A DNA stretch of 23,289 bases from Pseudonocardia sp. (GTDB lineage: Bacteria; Actinomycetota; Actinomycetes; Mycobacteriales; Pseudonocardiaceae). Where the stretch lies: contig JASLAP010000521.1 in the NCBI GenBank assembly GCA_030147065.1, forward strand, positions 1 to 23,289, in the 5' to 3' direction. The position numbers were made by a program, and so were the translations under genes. The notes beneath the pieces were generated by a model. The model worked only from the letters and a program-made list of their open reading frames with translations, was not told the DNA's origin and did no database searches. The first letter of the stretch is position 1. The number at the start of each line of letters is the position of its first letter. Shown here piece by piece: positions 1 to 7,659 of this stretch.

Positions 1-677
1 TCTCCCACGACGGGTTCGGGTTCCTCACCTGCCGGCGCATCGAGCTGGGCAACGTCGAGGTGCTGGCCTCGCGGATCTCCTACGTCGGGGAGCTGGGCTG
101 GGAGCTCTACGTCCCGATGGAGCAGGGCGCGCGGGTGTGGGACCTGCTGCACGAGGCCGGGCGGCCGGACGGGGCGGTCCCGGTCGGGATCGGGGTCTAC
201 GGCACGACGGGGCGGCTGGAGAAGGGCTACCGGGCCTACGGGTTCGAGCTCGACGGCGAGCGGACGATCGTCGAGGCCGGGATGATGCGCCCGAAGGTCA
301 AGAACGCCGACTTCGTGGGCCGCGAGGCCTACCTCGCGCAGCGGGAGGCCCCGCCGCTGTCCGTGCTGTGCACGATGACCGTCGACGACCACACGTCGGC
401 CGGCGGGGGCAAGCGCTTCATGCTCGGCGGCGAGCCGATCCTCACCCGCGACGGCGGCACGCTGACCGACGGCCACGGCCACCACCCGTACGTCACCTCC
501 GCCGGGTCGGCGCCGTCGCTGGGCGCGCACGTGCTCATGGCGTACCTGCCACCGGACCAGGCGGTGGTCGGCAACGGGCTCGCCGTGTCCTACATGGAGG
601 AGCTCTACCCGGTCACCGTGCGGTCGAACGACGCCACGCCGCTGTTCGACCCGACCAACGAGCGGATCAAGGGCTGA
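1..677 (+). CDS. GcvT-domain THF-dependent demethylase/aminomethyltransferase, 3' part
   Basis: The gene is cut by the left window edge; the reading frame is open from base 3 to the TGA at 675-677. The visible 224 residues contain the GcvT folate-binding segments: an SYVGELGWELY stretch, RLEKGYRAYG, and a beta-barrel C-terminal region ending PLFDPTNERIKG. The same ending style occurs in the C-terminal THF domain of dimethylglycine oxidase/dehydrogenase proteins. The family passes a methyl or methylene group from an N-, O- or S-methylated substrate to tetrahydrofolate. The missing 5' part would show whether an FAD-dependent amine dehydrogenase domain is fused in front. The following etfBA, metF and fhs genes support a catabolic demethylation role rather than the glycine cleavage system, whose gcvH and gcvP are absent here. 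The substrate cannot be read from this fragment. Confidence 0.8.
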   Translation, partial: SHDGFGFLTCRRIELGNVEVLASRISYVGELGWELYVPMEQGARVWDLLHEAGRPDGAVPVGIGVYGTTGRLEKGYRAYGFELDGERTIVEAGMMRPKVKNADFVGREAYLAQREAPPLSVLCTMTVDDHTSAGGGKRFMLGGEPILTRDGGTLTDGHGHHPYVTSAGSAPSLGAHVLMAYLPPDQAVVGNGLAVSYMEELYPVTVRSNDATPLFDPTNERIKG

Positions 678-693
678 GGGGGCGACGGCTGCC

Positions 694-1464
694 ATGACGG
701 ACGTGCTGGTGTGCATCAAGCGGGTGCCCGAGGTCGCCGGCGAGGTGCAGTTGACCGCCGACGGCCAGGCCGTCGACACCCGCCACGTCGGGTACACGAT
801 CAGCGGCCACGAGAGCTGCGCGGTGGAGCTGGCGGTGCGGATCGCCACCGAGACCGGGGGCAGCGCGACGGTGCTGACCCTCGGGTCGGCCGACGCGGTC
901 GAGCAGCTGCGGACGGCGCTGGCGCTGGGCTGCTCGGGAGCGGTGCTGATCGAGGCCGACCCCGCCGGGTACGGCCCCGCGGACCTGGCCCGCGAGATCG
1001 CCGCCGTGGTCCGGGCAGGCGGGGACGGCGGACGTGGCTACGACCTCGTGCTGCTGGGCAACGACGCCGCCGACACCGGCGACTTCCAGGTCGGCATCCG
1101 GCTCGCGTACGCGCTGGGCCGGCCGGTGGTGAACGGCGTGCGGACGGTCGAGGTCGCGAACGACGTGGCAACGGCGCAGGTCGCCGGGCCGGACGGGGTC
1201 GAGACGTACGCGGTGCCGCTGCCCGCGGTCGTGACCGTGCTGGAGGGCGGCGTCGAACCGCGCTACCCGACGATCACTGGCCGGATGAAGGCGAAGAAGG
1301 TGAAGGTCCAGACGGTGGCGCCGCAGCGGGAGCCGGACGGCTCGGGACGGGTGCGGCTGCTGCTGCCGCCCGCGCAGCCGACCTCGGTCGAGGTGCTCGG
1401 CGCGGGCCCGGACACCGCGAAGGCCGTGGTCGACCTGCTGGAGAAGCTGGGGGTGGCGCGATGA
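694..1464 (+). CDS. etfB: Electron transfer flavoprotein beta subunit
   Basis: A 256-residue protein starting MTDVLVCIKRVPEV, the usual EtfB opening. The family signature VEPRYPTITGRMKAKK lies at about residues 186-201, and the length is normal. EtfB binds AMP and pairs with EtfA to accept electrons from flavin dehydrogenases in the cytoplasm. A purine-rich GAGGGGG at 676-682 precedes the ATG. The gene lies 16 bp after the demethylase stop, and its TGA overlaps the etfA ATG (ATGA at 1461-1464), so the two subunits are probably translationally coupled. Position inside a one-carbon cluster suggests that this ETF serves an amine dehydrogenase for the methylated substrate, not general fatty-acid oxidation; that is inference. 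Confidence 0.95.
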   Translation: MTDVLVCIKRVPEVAGEVQLTADGQAVDTRHVGYTISGHESCAVELAVRIATETGGSATVLTLGSADAVEQLRTALALGCSGAVLIEADPAGYGPADLAREIAAVVRAGGDGGRGYDLVLLGNDAADTGDFQVGIRLAYALGRPVVNGVRTVEVANDVATAQVAGPDGVETYAVPLPAVVTVLEGGVEPRYPTITGRMKAKKVKVQTVAPQREPDGSGRVRLLLPPAQPTSVEVLGAGPDTAKAVVDLLEKLGVAR

Positions 1465-2453
1465 TCCTCGTGTTCGTCGAGACCGAGGCGTCCGGCGCGG
1501 CGGAGGTGTCGCGGGAGACCGTCACGTTCGCGCGCACCCTCGCCGAGCGGACGGGCGAGCCGGTGCACGCGGTCGTCGTCGGGGCGCTCCCGGACGGGGC
1601 CGTCGACCAGCTCGGCACGTACGGCGTCACGGACGTGCACCACGCCACCGGCGAGGCCGCCTCGGCCTACGGCGGCGCTGCCTGGTCGGCCGCCGTGCAG
1701 GCACTGGCCGCGGATGGCGCCCTCGACGTCACGGCCGTGCTCGCGCCCGGCACCGAGCGCGGCATGGAGGTGGCGGCCCACCTGGCCGCGCGCCTGGACG
1801 TGCCGATGGCCGCCAACGTCGTCGGGATCGGGGAGGGCATCGGCGAGAGCGACCCGCTGCGGGTCGTCCGCCAGGTCCTGGGCGGTGCCGCGCTGGAGGA
1901 GATGGTCCTGCCCGAGCGCCCCGCCGTGCTCACGGTCGCCGGCCACGCCGTCGCGGACGAGCCCGGCGCACCGGTCACGGCGACGCTGCGGGAGTTCTCG
2001 CCGGAGGTCGCCGAGGCGGACCTGGTGGCGCGCGTGGTGTCGACCGAGCCGGTCGAGGAGCTGGACCGGTCGGGCGCGCTCACGTCGGCGCGGGTCGTCG
2101 TGGGCGCCGGGCGCGGCGCCGGGTCCGCGAACGGCTTCGACGACCTGGTGGAGCTGGCCGAGCTGCTCGGCGGCGCGATCGGAGTCTCCCGGGTGGTGAC
2201 CAGCCTGGGCTGGCGCCCCCACCACGAGCAGATCGGCCAGACCGGCAGCCGCATCTCCCCCGACGTCTACATCCCGTGCGGCATCAGCGGCGCCATCCAG
2301 CACTGGGCCGGCTGCGCGAGCTCGAAGACGATCCTGACGATCAACAGCGACGAGGACGCGCCGATGGTCACCAAGGCGACCTACGCGGTGATCGGCGACC
2401 TGCACGAGGTCGTCCCCGCGATCAACGCCGAGATCAAGCGACGGCGGGGCTGA
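1461..2453 (+). CDS. etfA: Electron transfer flavoprotein alpha subunit
   Basis: A 330-residue EtfA. The N-terminal half resembles EtfB. The C-terminal FAD-binding region begins with GQTGSRISPDVYIPCGISGA at about residue 257 and continues through the INSDEDAPM segment, a strong family signature. With EtfB it forms the FAD/AMP heterodimer that takes electrons from dehydrogenases and hands them to the membrane through ETF:quinone oxidoreductase, which is not encoded in this window. The ATG overlaps the etfB stop by 4 bp. The downstream MetF-like gene starts 3 bp after its stop, so all three belong to one transcript. Confidence 0.95.
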   Translation: MILVFVETEASGAAEVSRETVTFARTLAERTGEPVHAVVVGALPDGAVDQLGTYGVTDVHHATGEAASAYGGAAWSAAVQALAADGALDVTAVLAPGTERGMEVAAHLAARLDVPMAANVVGIGEGIGESDPLRVVRQVLGGAALEEMVLPERPAVLTVAGHAVADEPGAPVTATLREFSPEVAEADLVARVVSTEPVEELDRSGALTSARVVVGAGRGAGSANGFDDLVELAELLGGAIGVSRVVTSLGWRPHHEQIGQTGSRISPDVYIPCGISGAIQHWAGCASSKTILTINSDEDAPMVTKATYAVIGDLHEVVPAINAEIKRRRG

Positions 2454-2456
2454 CCG

Positions 2457-3389
2457 GTGGACATCTCGATGGGTGCCGGACCGCCGGCCGACGACGCCGT
2501 GGGCGCCGCGCTGCAGGGACTGATGGCGCGGTTCAGCGTCGAGATCACGCCACGCGAGGCGCCGTCACTCCCGCCGCTCGCGGACGTCCTGGCCGCCGGG
2601 ACGGCCGTCTACCTCACGTTCCTGCCGCACACGCCGTGGGCCGAGACCGTGGCGGTCGCCCGCTCGGTCCGCGATGCCGGGATGCGGCCGGTGCCGCACC
2701 TCGCGGCCCGGGCCGTGCCCGACGCTGCCGCGCTGAGAAGCATGCTCGCCGACCTCACCGCGGTCGGCGTGCAGGACCTGCTGGTCCTGGCCGGCTCGCT
2801 CGCCACGCCCGTCGGCGAGTTCCACGAGGCGGCCCAGATCCTCGACACCGGCCTCATCGAGGACGCCGGTATCGCCCGCGTCGGCATCGTGGGCCATCCG
2901 GAGGGCCATCCCGACATCGACGGCGACGAGCTGTCCCGGGCACTGGTGACCAAGTGCCGCATCGCCCGGGAGCGCGGCCTGGACCTGCACCTGGTCACCC
3001 AGTTCGCCTTCGCCCCGGAGCCGTTCATCGAGTGGGAGCGCCGGATGCGGGCAGCGGGGGTCGACGTGCCCGTGCACGTCGGGCTGCCCGGCCTCACCTC
3101 CCCCACCCGCCTGCTGCGGTTCGGCCTGCGGTGCGGCGTCGGCGCCTCGCTGAAGGTGCTCCGGCAGCAGGCCGGAGGCGTGCTCAAGCTCGCCACCACC
3201 CCCGTCCACCACCCCGACGCCACCCTGGTCGGCATCGCGGCGTCGGTGGCCGCCGATCCTGCCAGCCTGCTGCGCGGGATCCACTTCTTCCCGTTCGGCG
3301 CGCTCGCGCCGACCGCCGCCTGGGCGAACGACATCCGCGACGGCCACTTCGAGGTGGACGACCGCGACCGCCTGCGGGTGACCGCCTGA
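2457..3389 (+). CDS. metF: Methylenetetrahydrofolate reductase-like protein
   Basis: A 310-residue TIM-barrel protein of the MTHFR family. Supporting segments are YLTFLPHTPWAE near residue 53, VGIVGHPEGHP, LVTQFAFAPEPFIEWERRM, VGLPGLTSPTRLLRF, and the C-terminal GIHFFPFGALAPTAAW. The family interconverts 5,10-methylene-THF and 5-methyl-THF using FAD. In this neighbourhood it more likely runs in the oxidising direction, feeding methyl-THF from the upstream demethylase toward methylene-THF. Start taken at GTG 2457, 3 bp after etfA; an in-frame ATG at 2469 is an alternative. No methionine synthase is adjacent, which argues against an anabolic methionine role. Confidence 0.85.
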   Translation: MDISMGAGPPADDAVGAALQGLMARFSVEITPREAPSLPPLADVLAAGTAVYLTFLPHTPWAETVAVARSVRDAGMRPVPHLAARAVPDAAALRSMLADLTAVGVQDLLVLAGSLATPVGEFHEAAQILDTGLIEDAGIARVGIVGHPEGHPDIDGDELSRALVTKCRIARERGLDLHLVTQFAFAPEPFIEWERRMRAAGVDVPVHVGLPGLTSPTRLLRFGLRCGVGASLKVLRQQAGGVLKLATTPVHHPDATLVGIAASVAADPASLLRGIHFFPFGALAPTAAWANDIRDGHFEVDDRDRLRVTA

Positions 3390-3424
3390 CCCCGTCCCCT
3401 TCCCCGACCGCCCGGAGACCCCTG

Positions 3425-5122
3425 ATGTCCTTCCCGTCCGACCTGCAGATCGCCCAGACCGCCGCGCTCAAGCCGCTCGGCGACATCGCCGCCGCCATGG
3501 GCATCGGGCCGCACCTGCTGGAGGCCTACGGCGAGCACGTCGCCAAGATCAAGCTCGCGGCGATCGACGAGCTCGCGGACCGGCCGAAGGCGAAGTACGT
3601 GGTGGTGTCCGCGATCACCCCGACGCCGCTGGGCGAGGGCAAGACCACGACCACGGTCGGCCTCGGGCAGGCGCTGTGCGGCATCGGGCGGCAGGCCACG
3701 GTGGCGATCCGGCAGCCGTCGATGGGCCCGACGTTCGGCATCAAGGGCGGCGCGGCCGGCGGTGGCTACAGCCAGGTCGTCCCCATGGAGGTGCTCAACC
3801 TGCACCTGACCGGTGACTTCCACGCGGTCACCGCCGCGCACAACCTGCTCTCGGCGGTCCTGGACAACCACCTGTTCCAGGGCAACCCCTCCGAGATCGA
3901 CCCGCACGACATCACCTGGCGCCGCGTGCTCGACGTCAACGACCGCGCGCTGCGCAACGTGATCGTCGGCCTCGGCAGCAAGACGGACGGGATCCCCCGC
4001 CAGACGGGGTTCGACATCACCGCGGCCAGCGAGGTCATGGCGATCTTCGCGCTCAGCCGCTCGCTGCAGGAGATGCGCGAGCGGCTCGGGCGCATCGTGG
4101 TGGGCTACACGCGCGACCGCAGGCCGGTCACCGCCGAGGACATCGGCGGCGCGGGCGCCATGGCGGTCATCATGCGCGACGCGTTGAAGCCCAACCTGAT
4201 GCAGACGCTGGAGAACACGCCGGTCCTGGTGCACGCGGGCCCGTTCGGCAACATCGCCCACGGGAACTCGTCGGTGGTGGCCGACCTCGTCGGCATCCAC
4301 GGTGGCGACTTCCTCGTCACCGAGGCCGGGTTCGGGGCCGACATGGGCGCGGAGCGGTTCTTCAACATCAAGTGCCGGGCGTCCGGGCTCGTCCCCGACG
4401 CCGCGGTCGTCGTGGCGACCGTGCGGGCGCTGAAGGCGCACTCCGGCCGGCACAAGGTCGTCGCCGGGCGGCCGCTGCCGGAGGCCCTCCTCGCCGAGAA
4501 CCCGGACGAGGTCCACATCGGCGGGGCCAACCTGCGCAAGCAGATCGAGAACATCCGGCTGCACGGCGTGTCGCCGGTCATCGCGATCAACGCGTTCCCC
4601 GGCGACCACCCGTCCGAGCACGCGGCGATCGCCGAGATCGCTGCGGAGATGGGGGCGCGGGTGGCGGTCTGCACGCACTTCGCCGACGGCGGTCGCGGGG
4701 CCCGGGAGCTGGCCGAGGTGGTCGCCGAGGCCGCCGACGAGCCGTCCGAGTTCCGCTTCCTCTACCCGGACTCGGCGAGCCTCCAGGAGAAGATCGAGAC
4801 GATCGCCACAAAGGTCTACGGCGCCGCCGGGGTGGACTACGACCTCACCGCGTCGCGCCAGCTCGCGACCTACGAGGCGAACGGCTACGGCAACCTCCCG
4901 GTCTGCATCGCCAAGACCCACCTGTCGCTGTCGTCCGACGCGTCGCTGAAGGGCGCGCCCACCGGCTGGCGCCTTCCGGTCCGGGAGGTGCGGGCCTCGG
5001 TCGGCGCCGGGTTCATCTACCCGATCTGCGGCGACATGCGCACCATGCCGGGCCTGGGCGCCACCCCCGCCGCGCACGTCGTCGACATCGACCGGGACGG
5101 CAACATCGTCAACCTCTCCTGA
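3425..5122 (+). CDS. fhs: Formate--tetrahydrofolate ligase
   Basis: A 565-residue protein of the usual FTHFS length. The ATP P-loop TPTPLGEGKTTTT lies at about residues 66-78. Other hallmarks are RQPSMGPTFGIKGGAAGGGY, LTGDFHAVTAAHNLL, VTEAGFGADMGAERFFNIKCR, and the C-terminal AGFIYPICGDMRTMPGLG. It catalyses formate + THF + ATP to 10-formyl-THF, and runs in reverse in demethylating catabolism to release formate and conserve ATP. The ATG is preceded by GGAG at 3414-3417, 7 bp away. It follows metF by 35 bp in the same direction. The final 14 bp overlap the 3' end of convergent fchA. The reverse role is inferred from the gene set. Confidence 0.97.
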   Translation: MSFPSDLQIAQTAALKPLGDIAAAMGIGPHLLEAYGEHVAKIKLAAIDELADRPKAKYVVVSAITPTPLGEGKTTTTVGLGQALCGIGRQATVAIRQPSMGPTFGIKGGAAGGGYSQVVPMEVLNLHLTGDFHAVTAAHNLLSAVLDNHLFQGNPSEIDPHDITWRRVLDVNDRALRNVIVGLGSKTDGIPRQTGFDITAASEVMAIFALSRSLQEMRERLGRIVVGYTRDRRPVTAEDIGGAGAMAVIMRDALKPNLMQTLENTPVLVHAGPFGNIAHGNSSVVADLVGIHGGDFLVTEAGFGADMGAERFFNIKCRASGLVPDAAVVVATVRALKAHSGRHKVVAGRPLPEALLAENPDEVHIGGANLRKQIENIRLHGVSPVIAINAFPGDHPSEHAAIAEIAAEMGARVAVCTHFADGGRGARELAEVVAEAADEPSEFRFLYPDSASLQEKIETIATKVYGAAGVDYDLTASRQLATYEANGYGNLPVCIAKTHLSLSSDASLKGAPTGWRLPVREVRASVGAGFIYPICGDMRTMPGLGATPAAHVVDIDRDGNIVNLS

Positions 5123-5729
5123 GCGTCCCGCGGATCCCGTCGCGGACCTCGGCAGCGCGGCGCAGGAGATCGTCGACGGGGTCGACGGCGGCGGCGAGCC
5201 GCTCGGCCTCCGCGGTGCCGCGGCGGGGGCCGATGTCGGCCTCGACGTTCGTGCGGCTGATGCTGAGCGCCGCGGCCACCGCGTCGGCGGCCGCGGCCAC
5301 GTCCCCGAGGAGGGCACCGCTCCCGACCCGGGCCATCCGCTCGCACTGCTCGACGAGCTCGGCCCCGACCGCGACGAGCTCGGCGGGTGGACCCGCGGCG
5401 GCGAGGAGCGCGTCGGCGATCACCGCCGCCCGCCGCGCCCGCTCGGCCTCGGTGGACCGGGGCAGCGCGTAGGCGGCGGCGACCTCGTCGACGACGGCGG
5501 CGTCGGCCTCGGCGAGACGCAGCGCCGTCTCGCGCGCGTCCTCCGCCCGCGCGAGCACGCCCTGCGCGACGTCACCAGCCGCGTGGTCCGGGCCGACGCG
5601 GAACCGGGCCACCATGATCAGCAGAGCGGCCGCCTGCGCCAGGTTGAGCGCGGCGACGGCGGCACCGGCGGGCGTCGGGTGCCGGGCCGCCAGGCGTCCG
5701 AGATAGGTGTCGATGGACCAGGTCCGCAT
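5109..5729 (-). CDS. fchA: Cyclodeaminase/cyclohydrolase family protein (methenyl-THF cyclohydrolase-like)
   Basis: A 206-residue helical protein of the FTCD_C/FchA family. It starts MRTWSIDTYLGRLAARHPTP, and the family's PTPGGGSVAAL turn appears here as HPTPAGAAVAALN near residue 17. The C-terminal half carries SGALLGDVAAAADAVAAALSISRTNVEADI, matching the helix that lines the folate site. FchA converts methenyl-THF to 10-formyl-THF, the step between MetF/dehydrogenase products and Fhs. It is transcribed towards fhs and the two stop regions overlap (5109-5122). This is unusual for partners in a linear pathway and means it has its own promoter, upstream of 5729. The glycine-poor variant of the first motif leaves some doubt about the exact reaction. 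Confidence 0.75.
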   Translation of the reverse strand: MRTWSIDTYLGRLAARHPTPAGAAVAALNLAQAAALLIMVARFRVGPDHAAGDVAQGVLARAEDARETALRLAEADAAVVDEVAAAYALPRSTEAERARRAAVIADALLAAAGPPAELVAVGAELVEQCERMARVGSGALLGDVAAAADAVAAALSISRTNVEADIGPRRGTAEAERLAAAVDPVDDLLRRAAEVRDGIRGTLRRG

Positions 5730-5762
5730 TCCGCCAGGCTAGTGCGGCGGCGGGTCCATCGA

Positions 5763-5800
5763 GGTGCTGCCGGCCGGGAGCGGGCGCCGGCGGCAGCACC
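5763..5800 (-). terminator. Hairpin downstream of the TetR gene
   Basis: Perfect 10-bp arms, GGTGCTGCCG (5763-5772) and CGGCAGCACC (5791-5800), enclose an 18-nt GC-rich loop that can pair further. The hairpin lies 17 bp beyond the TetR stop on the minus strand and ahead of fchA. A terminator is the simplest reading. There is no long T-run, as is common in actinobacteria. Confidence 0.55.
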
Positions 5801-5816
5801 GCGACTGGAACCCGGG

Positions 5817-6410
5817 TCAGCGTGGTGCGCGCAGGGCAGCTCGAACGGCAGCCTCGAGCTGGTCCCGCAGGGCGCGGGGAGGCGCGGATCCCGCGATCAG
5901 GTGCCGGCGGAGGGCACCCAGCGGGAGGTCCACGACCGCGCAGATCGTGTGCTCGAGGGCCGATCGGCCGACCCCACCGGTGAGCCGCCGAGTCAACTCG
6001 ACCAGGCTCCGCTCGAGCGGCTCGTTGATCTCATCCAGCTCGCGCCGGAGGTCGTTCTCGCGCACGCTGTGGACGAGGTCCTCTCGGCGCAGGGAGGCCA
6101 GCAGGGCGGCGTCACGGGGATGGTCGCGGGCGAAGGTGTAGAGGCTCATCGCGGCGGCCACCGCCGCCTCGACCGGGTCGTCGGCGTCGAGCGTCTGCAG
6201 GAACGCTGCCTGCGACCGACGCACGGCGCGCACCCACATGGCCGCCAGGAGGTCGTCGAGCGTGCCGAAGCGGTGGTAGATCGAACCCTTCGGTGCACCA
6301 CTCGCCGCCACCACCCCGTCGAGCGTGGCCGCGCGCGCACCACCGGCGAGCACGAGATCACGTGCGGCGTCCAGGATGGCGTCGGAAGGGTGCTTCTCGG
6401 GCCGGCCCAC
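5817..6410 (-). CDS. TetR/AcrR family transcriptional regulator
   Basis: A 197-residue protein with an N-terminal TetR helix-turn-helix. It starts VGRPEKHPSDAILDAARDL, and ATLDGVVAASGAPKGSIYHRF (about residues 28-48) matches the family's HTH and the tyrosine-phenylalanine step after it. The remainder is a helical ligand-binding domain with no recognisable ligand signature. The GTG at 6410 was chosen because GRP immediately after the start is typical of the family; an upstream in-frame GTG would add a cysteine-containing extension and is less likely. It follows the methyltransferase on the same strand after 65 bp, and a perfect 14-bp palindrome sits in that gap, so autoregulation or control of the methyltransferase unit is plausible. 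Confidence 0.85.
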   Translation of the reverse strand: MGRPEKHPSDAILDAARDLVLAGGARAATLDGVVAASGAPKGSIYHRFGTLDDLLAAMWVRAVRRSQAAFLQTLDADDPVEAAVAAAMSLYTFARDHPRDAALLASLRREDLVHSVRENDLRRELDEINEPLERSLVELTRRLTGGVGRSALEHTICAVVDLPLGALRRHLIAGSAPPRALRDQLEAAVRAALRAPR

Positions 6411-6461
6411 GCGGCGAGTACAGCACGGGACCGGACCCACCCCGACCGTCCCGGTGCCGCC

Positions 6462-6475
6462 CCGGACATGTCCGG
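6462..6475. promoter_or_regulatory. 14-bp perfect palindrome, candidate TetR operator
   Basis: CCGGACATGTCCGG is its own reverse complement. It sits directly after the methyltransferase stop and 52 bp upstream of the TetR start, where an autoregulatory operator would be expected. The length and perfect symmetry suit a TetR dimer. No binding evidence exists here. Confidence 0.4.
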
Positions 6476-7282
6476 TCAGCCTGCGGCGTCGCCGGTGACG
6501 GCGATCTGCCGCATCCTCCAGGAGATCTCGCCGACCCGGGTCGACGCGGTCAGCTCGGCCAGCTCCGCGGCCAGGTGGTCCAGCTCGCGCACCGGGCGAT
6601 CCGCCCGCCCGGCCGGGTTGTCGCGCCACTTCGCCAGGTTGATCGAGAACATCCGGGCAGCGTGGGCGGTGGACGCGCTCACCCGCGCCACCCGGTCGAT
6701 CCGGCGCTCCAGCCCCGCGGTGGCGGCGGGCAGGCGCGCACCCACGAGGAGGTCGTGGCCGTGGTCGGCCAGCATCCGCGCGAGCAGCGACAGGTACCGG
6801 CGGAACACCGGCTGCGCAGTGTCGATCCGCTCGATCTCGTCCAGCAGGAGCAGGCCGCCCGGGGCGAGCTGGCCGAGCCAGTCCAGCACCGCGGTCTCCG
6901 GGGCCGGCAGGTGGGACAGCAGCAGCCGGGCGTGGATCAGGTCTGCCTCGCCGGTGTGCGGCAGGGGCATCCGGGTCACGTCGTGGGCGACGAAGCAGGC
7001 CCCGGTGATACGGGCGGCCCTGGCCTTGCCCAACAGGGTCGTCGAGCGGTCGACGCCCACTGCCCGGCGGGGCCGCAGCGCGTCGACGAGGAGGCGCGTG
7101 GTGTGGCCCGGGCCGCATCCGAGGTCGAGCGCGAGGCGCGGCCGCACGTCGACGGTGTCGAAGGCGTCAACGAGGAAGGCCCGCGAGGTGCTCTCGAACA
7201 GCTGGGCCACGAGCGCGAGCCGCTCGGCCTCCGGTTCGCCCTCGCCGAACGTGTAGCCGGCGCCCCCGCGCTGGTCGCTCAC
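6476..7282 (-). CDS. Class I SAM-dependent methyltransferase
   Basis: A 268-residue protein. The opening YTFGEGEPEAERL is the usual start of small-molecule methyltransferases of this type. SAM motif I, ALDLGCGPGHTT, is at about residues 51-62. GVDRSTTLLGKAR follows as the acidic loop, and LLLSHLPAPETAVLDWLGQLAPGG matches motifs II/III. It transfers a methyl group from SAM to an unidentified small molecule. The GTG start at 7282 overlaps the stop of an upstream 42-aa ORF (GTGA), so it is probably translationally coupled. The TetR gene lies downstream. The substrate cannot be predicted; there is no N-terminal targeting signal, so it should be cytoplasmic. Confidence 0.85.
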   Translation of the reverse strand: MSDQRGGAGYTFGEGEPEAERLALVAQLFESTSRAFLVDAFDTVDVRPRLALDLGCGPGHTTRLLVDALRPRRAVGVDRSTTLLGKARAARITGACFVAHDVTRMPLPHTGEADLIHARLLLSHLPAPETAVLDWLGQLAPGGLLLLDEIERIDTAQPVFRRYLSLLARMLADHGHDLLVGARLPAATAGLERRIDRVARVSASTAHAARMFSINLAKWRDNPAGRADRPVRELDHLAAELAELTASTRVGEISWRMRQIAVTGDAAG

Positions 7283-7407
7283 CCGTCCACCGTGCCCGAT
7301 CGCGCACCCCGGCCCGACCCGGCGAGGAACCGCAGCAGCACCGCGGTGTCCGCGTGGAACATCTGCGAACGCCGCACCTTGCCCTCGCGCTCCACGTCCG
7401 CACCCAT
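7279..7407 (-). CDS. Small ORF (42 aa) coupled to the methyltransferase
   Basis: ATG at 7407, TGA at 7281-7279. The start is preceded, 6 nt away, by an unusually good Shine-Dalgarno GGGAGGT (complement of 7414-7420). The stop overlaps the methyltransferase GTG by 4 bp. The product begins MGADVEREGKVRRSQMF and contains one mildly hydrophobic stretch (TAVLLRFLAG). I do not recognise it. The strong ribosome site and overlap argue that it is translated. It could act as a leader that couples translation to the methyltransferase, or be a genuine small protein. Alternatively it could be an N-terminal fragment separated by a frameshift, but the methyltransferase already looks full length. Confidence 0.5.
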   Translation of the reverse strand: MGADVEREGKVRRSQMFHADTAVLLRFLAGSGRGARSGTVDG

Positions 7408-7440
7408 GTCCCGACCTCCCGCTCGGCATCGTCGTGGCTG

Positions 7441-7468
7441 CAATATTAGACGAAACCGCCTAATATTG
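7441..7468. promoter_or_regulatory. 28-bp AT-rich inverted repeat, candidate divergent operator
   Basis: Perfect 9-bp arms CAATATTAG (7441-7449) and CTAATATTG (7460-7468) flank a 10-bp spacer. The AT-rich arms stand out in very GC-rich DNA. The minus-strand arm contains TAATAT, a plausible -10 element 35 nt upstream of the 42-aa ORF, so a bound dimer would cover the promoter. The adjacent TetR protein is the obvious candidate ligand, but an unlinked regulator is equally possible. Confidence 0.5.
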
Positions 7469-7510
7469 GTGCGGTGAGCTGCCGCGCAGTGCCCGGCCCT
7501 CGCAGCCTGC

Positions 7511-7541
7511 CGGGTTGCCGACCCTCCGCGCGGGCAACCCG
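7511..7541. other. Hairpin between operator and SigJ-type promoter
   Basis: Arms CGGGTTGCC (7511-7519) and GGCAACCCG (7533-7541) pair perfectly over 9 bp around a 13-nt loop. It lies upstream of the predicted SigJ promoter at 7602, so it is not in that transcript's leader. It could end readthrough or be part of an unmapped transcript. Nothing else with coding character is seen in 7469-7601. Confidence 0.3.
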
Positions 7542-7601
7542 CGGCCTCGCTCCGCTGGCGCCGGTGAGCACGTTCTCCAGCCACAGAGGGACGCCGCGGG
7601 G

Positions 7602-7628
7602 TGTCACACAGAGCGGCTGCGCTCCGTC
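7602..7628 (+). promoter_or_regulatory. SigJ/ECF41-type promoter of the membrane protein/EEP operon
   Basis: TGTCACA (7602-7608) and CGTC (7625-7628) are separated by exactly 16 bp. This is the -35/-10 pair reported for ECF41 sigma factors, and the same pattern occurs upstream of sigJ itself and of the doxX unit in this window. It lies 31 bp before the GTG at 7660, leaving a short untranslated leader. Confidence 0.65.
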
Positions 7629-7659
7629 CACCATCCGAGCGCTCATACCAGGAGGTAGC

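Noticed and set aside
2276..3424. Upstream extension of the fhs frame to 948 aa
   Set aside because: The extension is Arg/Pro-rich shadow of etfA and metF; fhs has a normal start with GGAG at 3414 and a normal family length from 3425.
7474..7659. N-terminal extension of the small membrane protein from GTG 7474
   Set aside because: The extension would cross the hairpin and the SigJ promoter, is Ser/Pro/Arg-rich, and a good AGGAGGT lies directly before GTG 7660.
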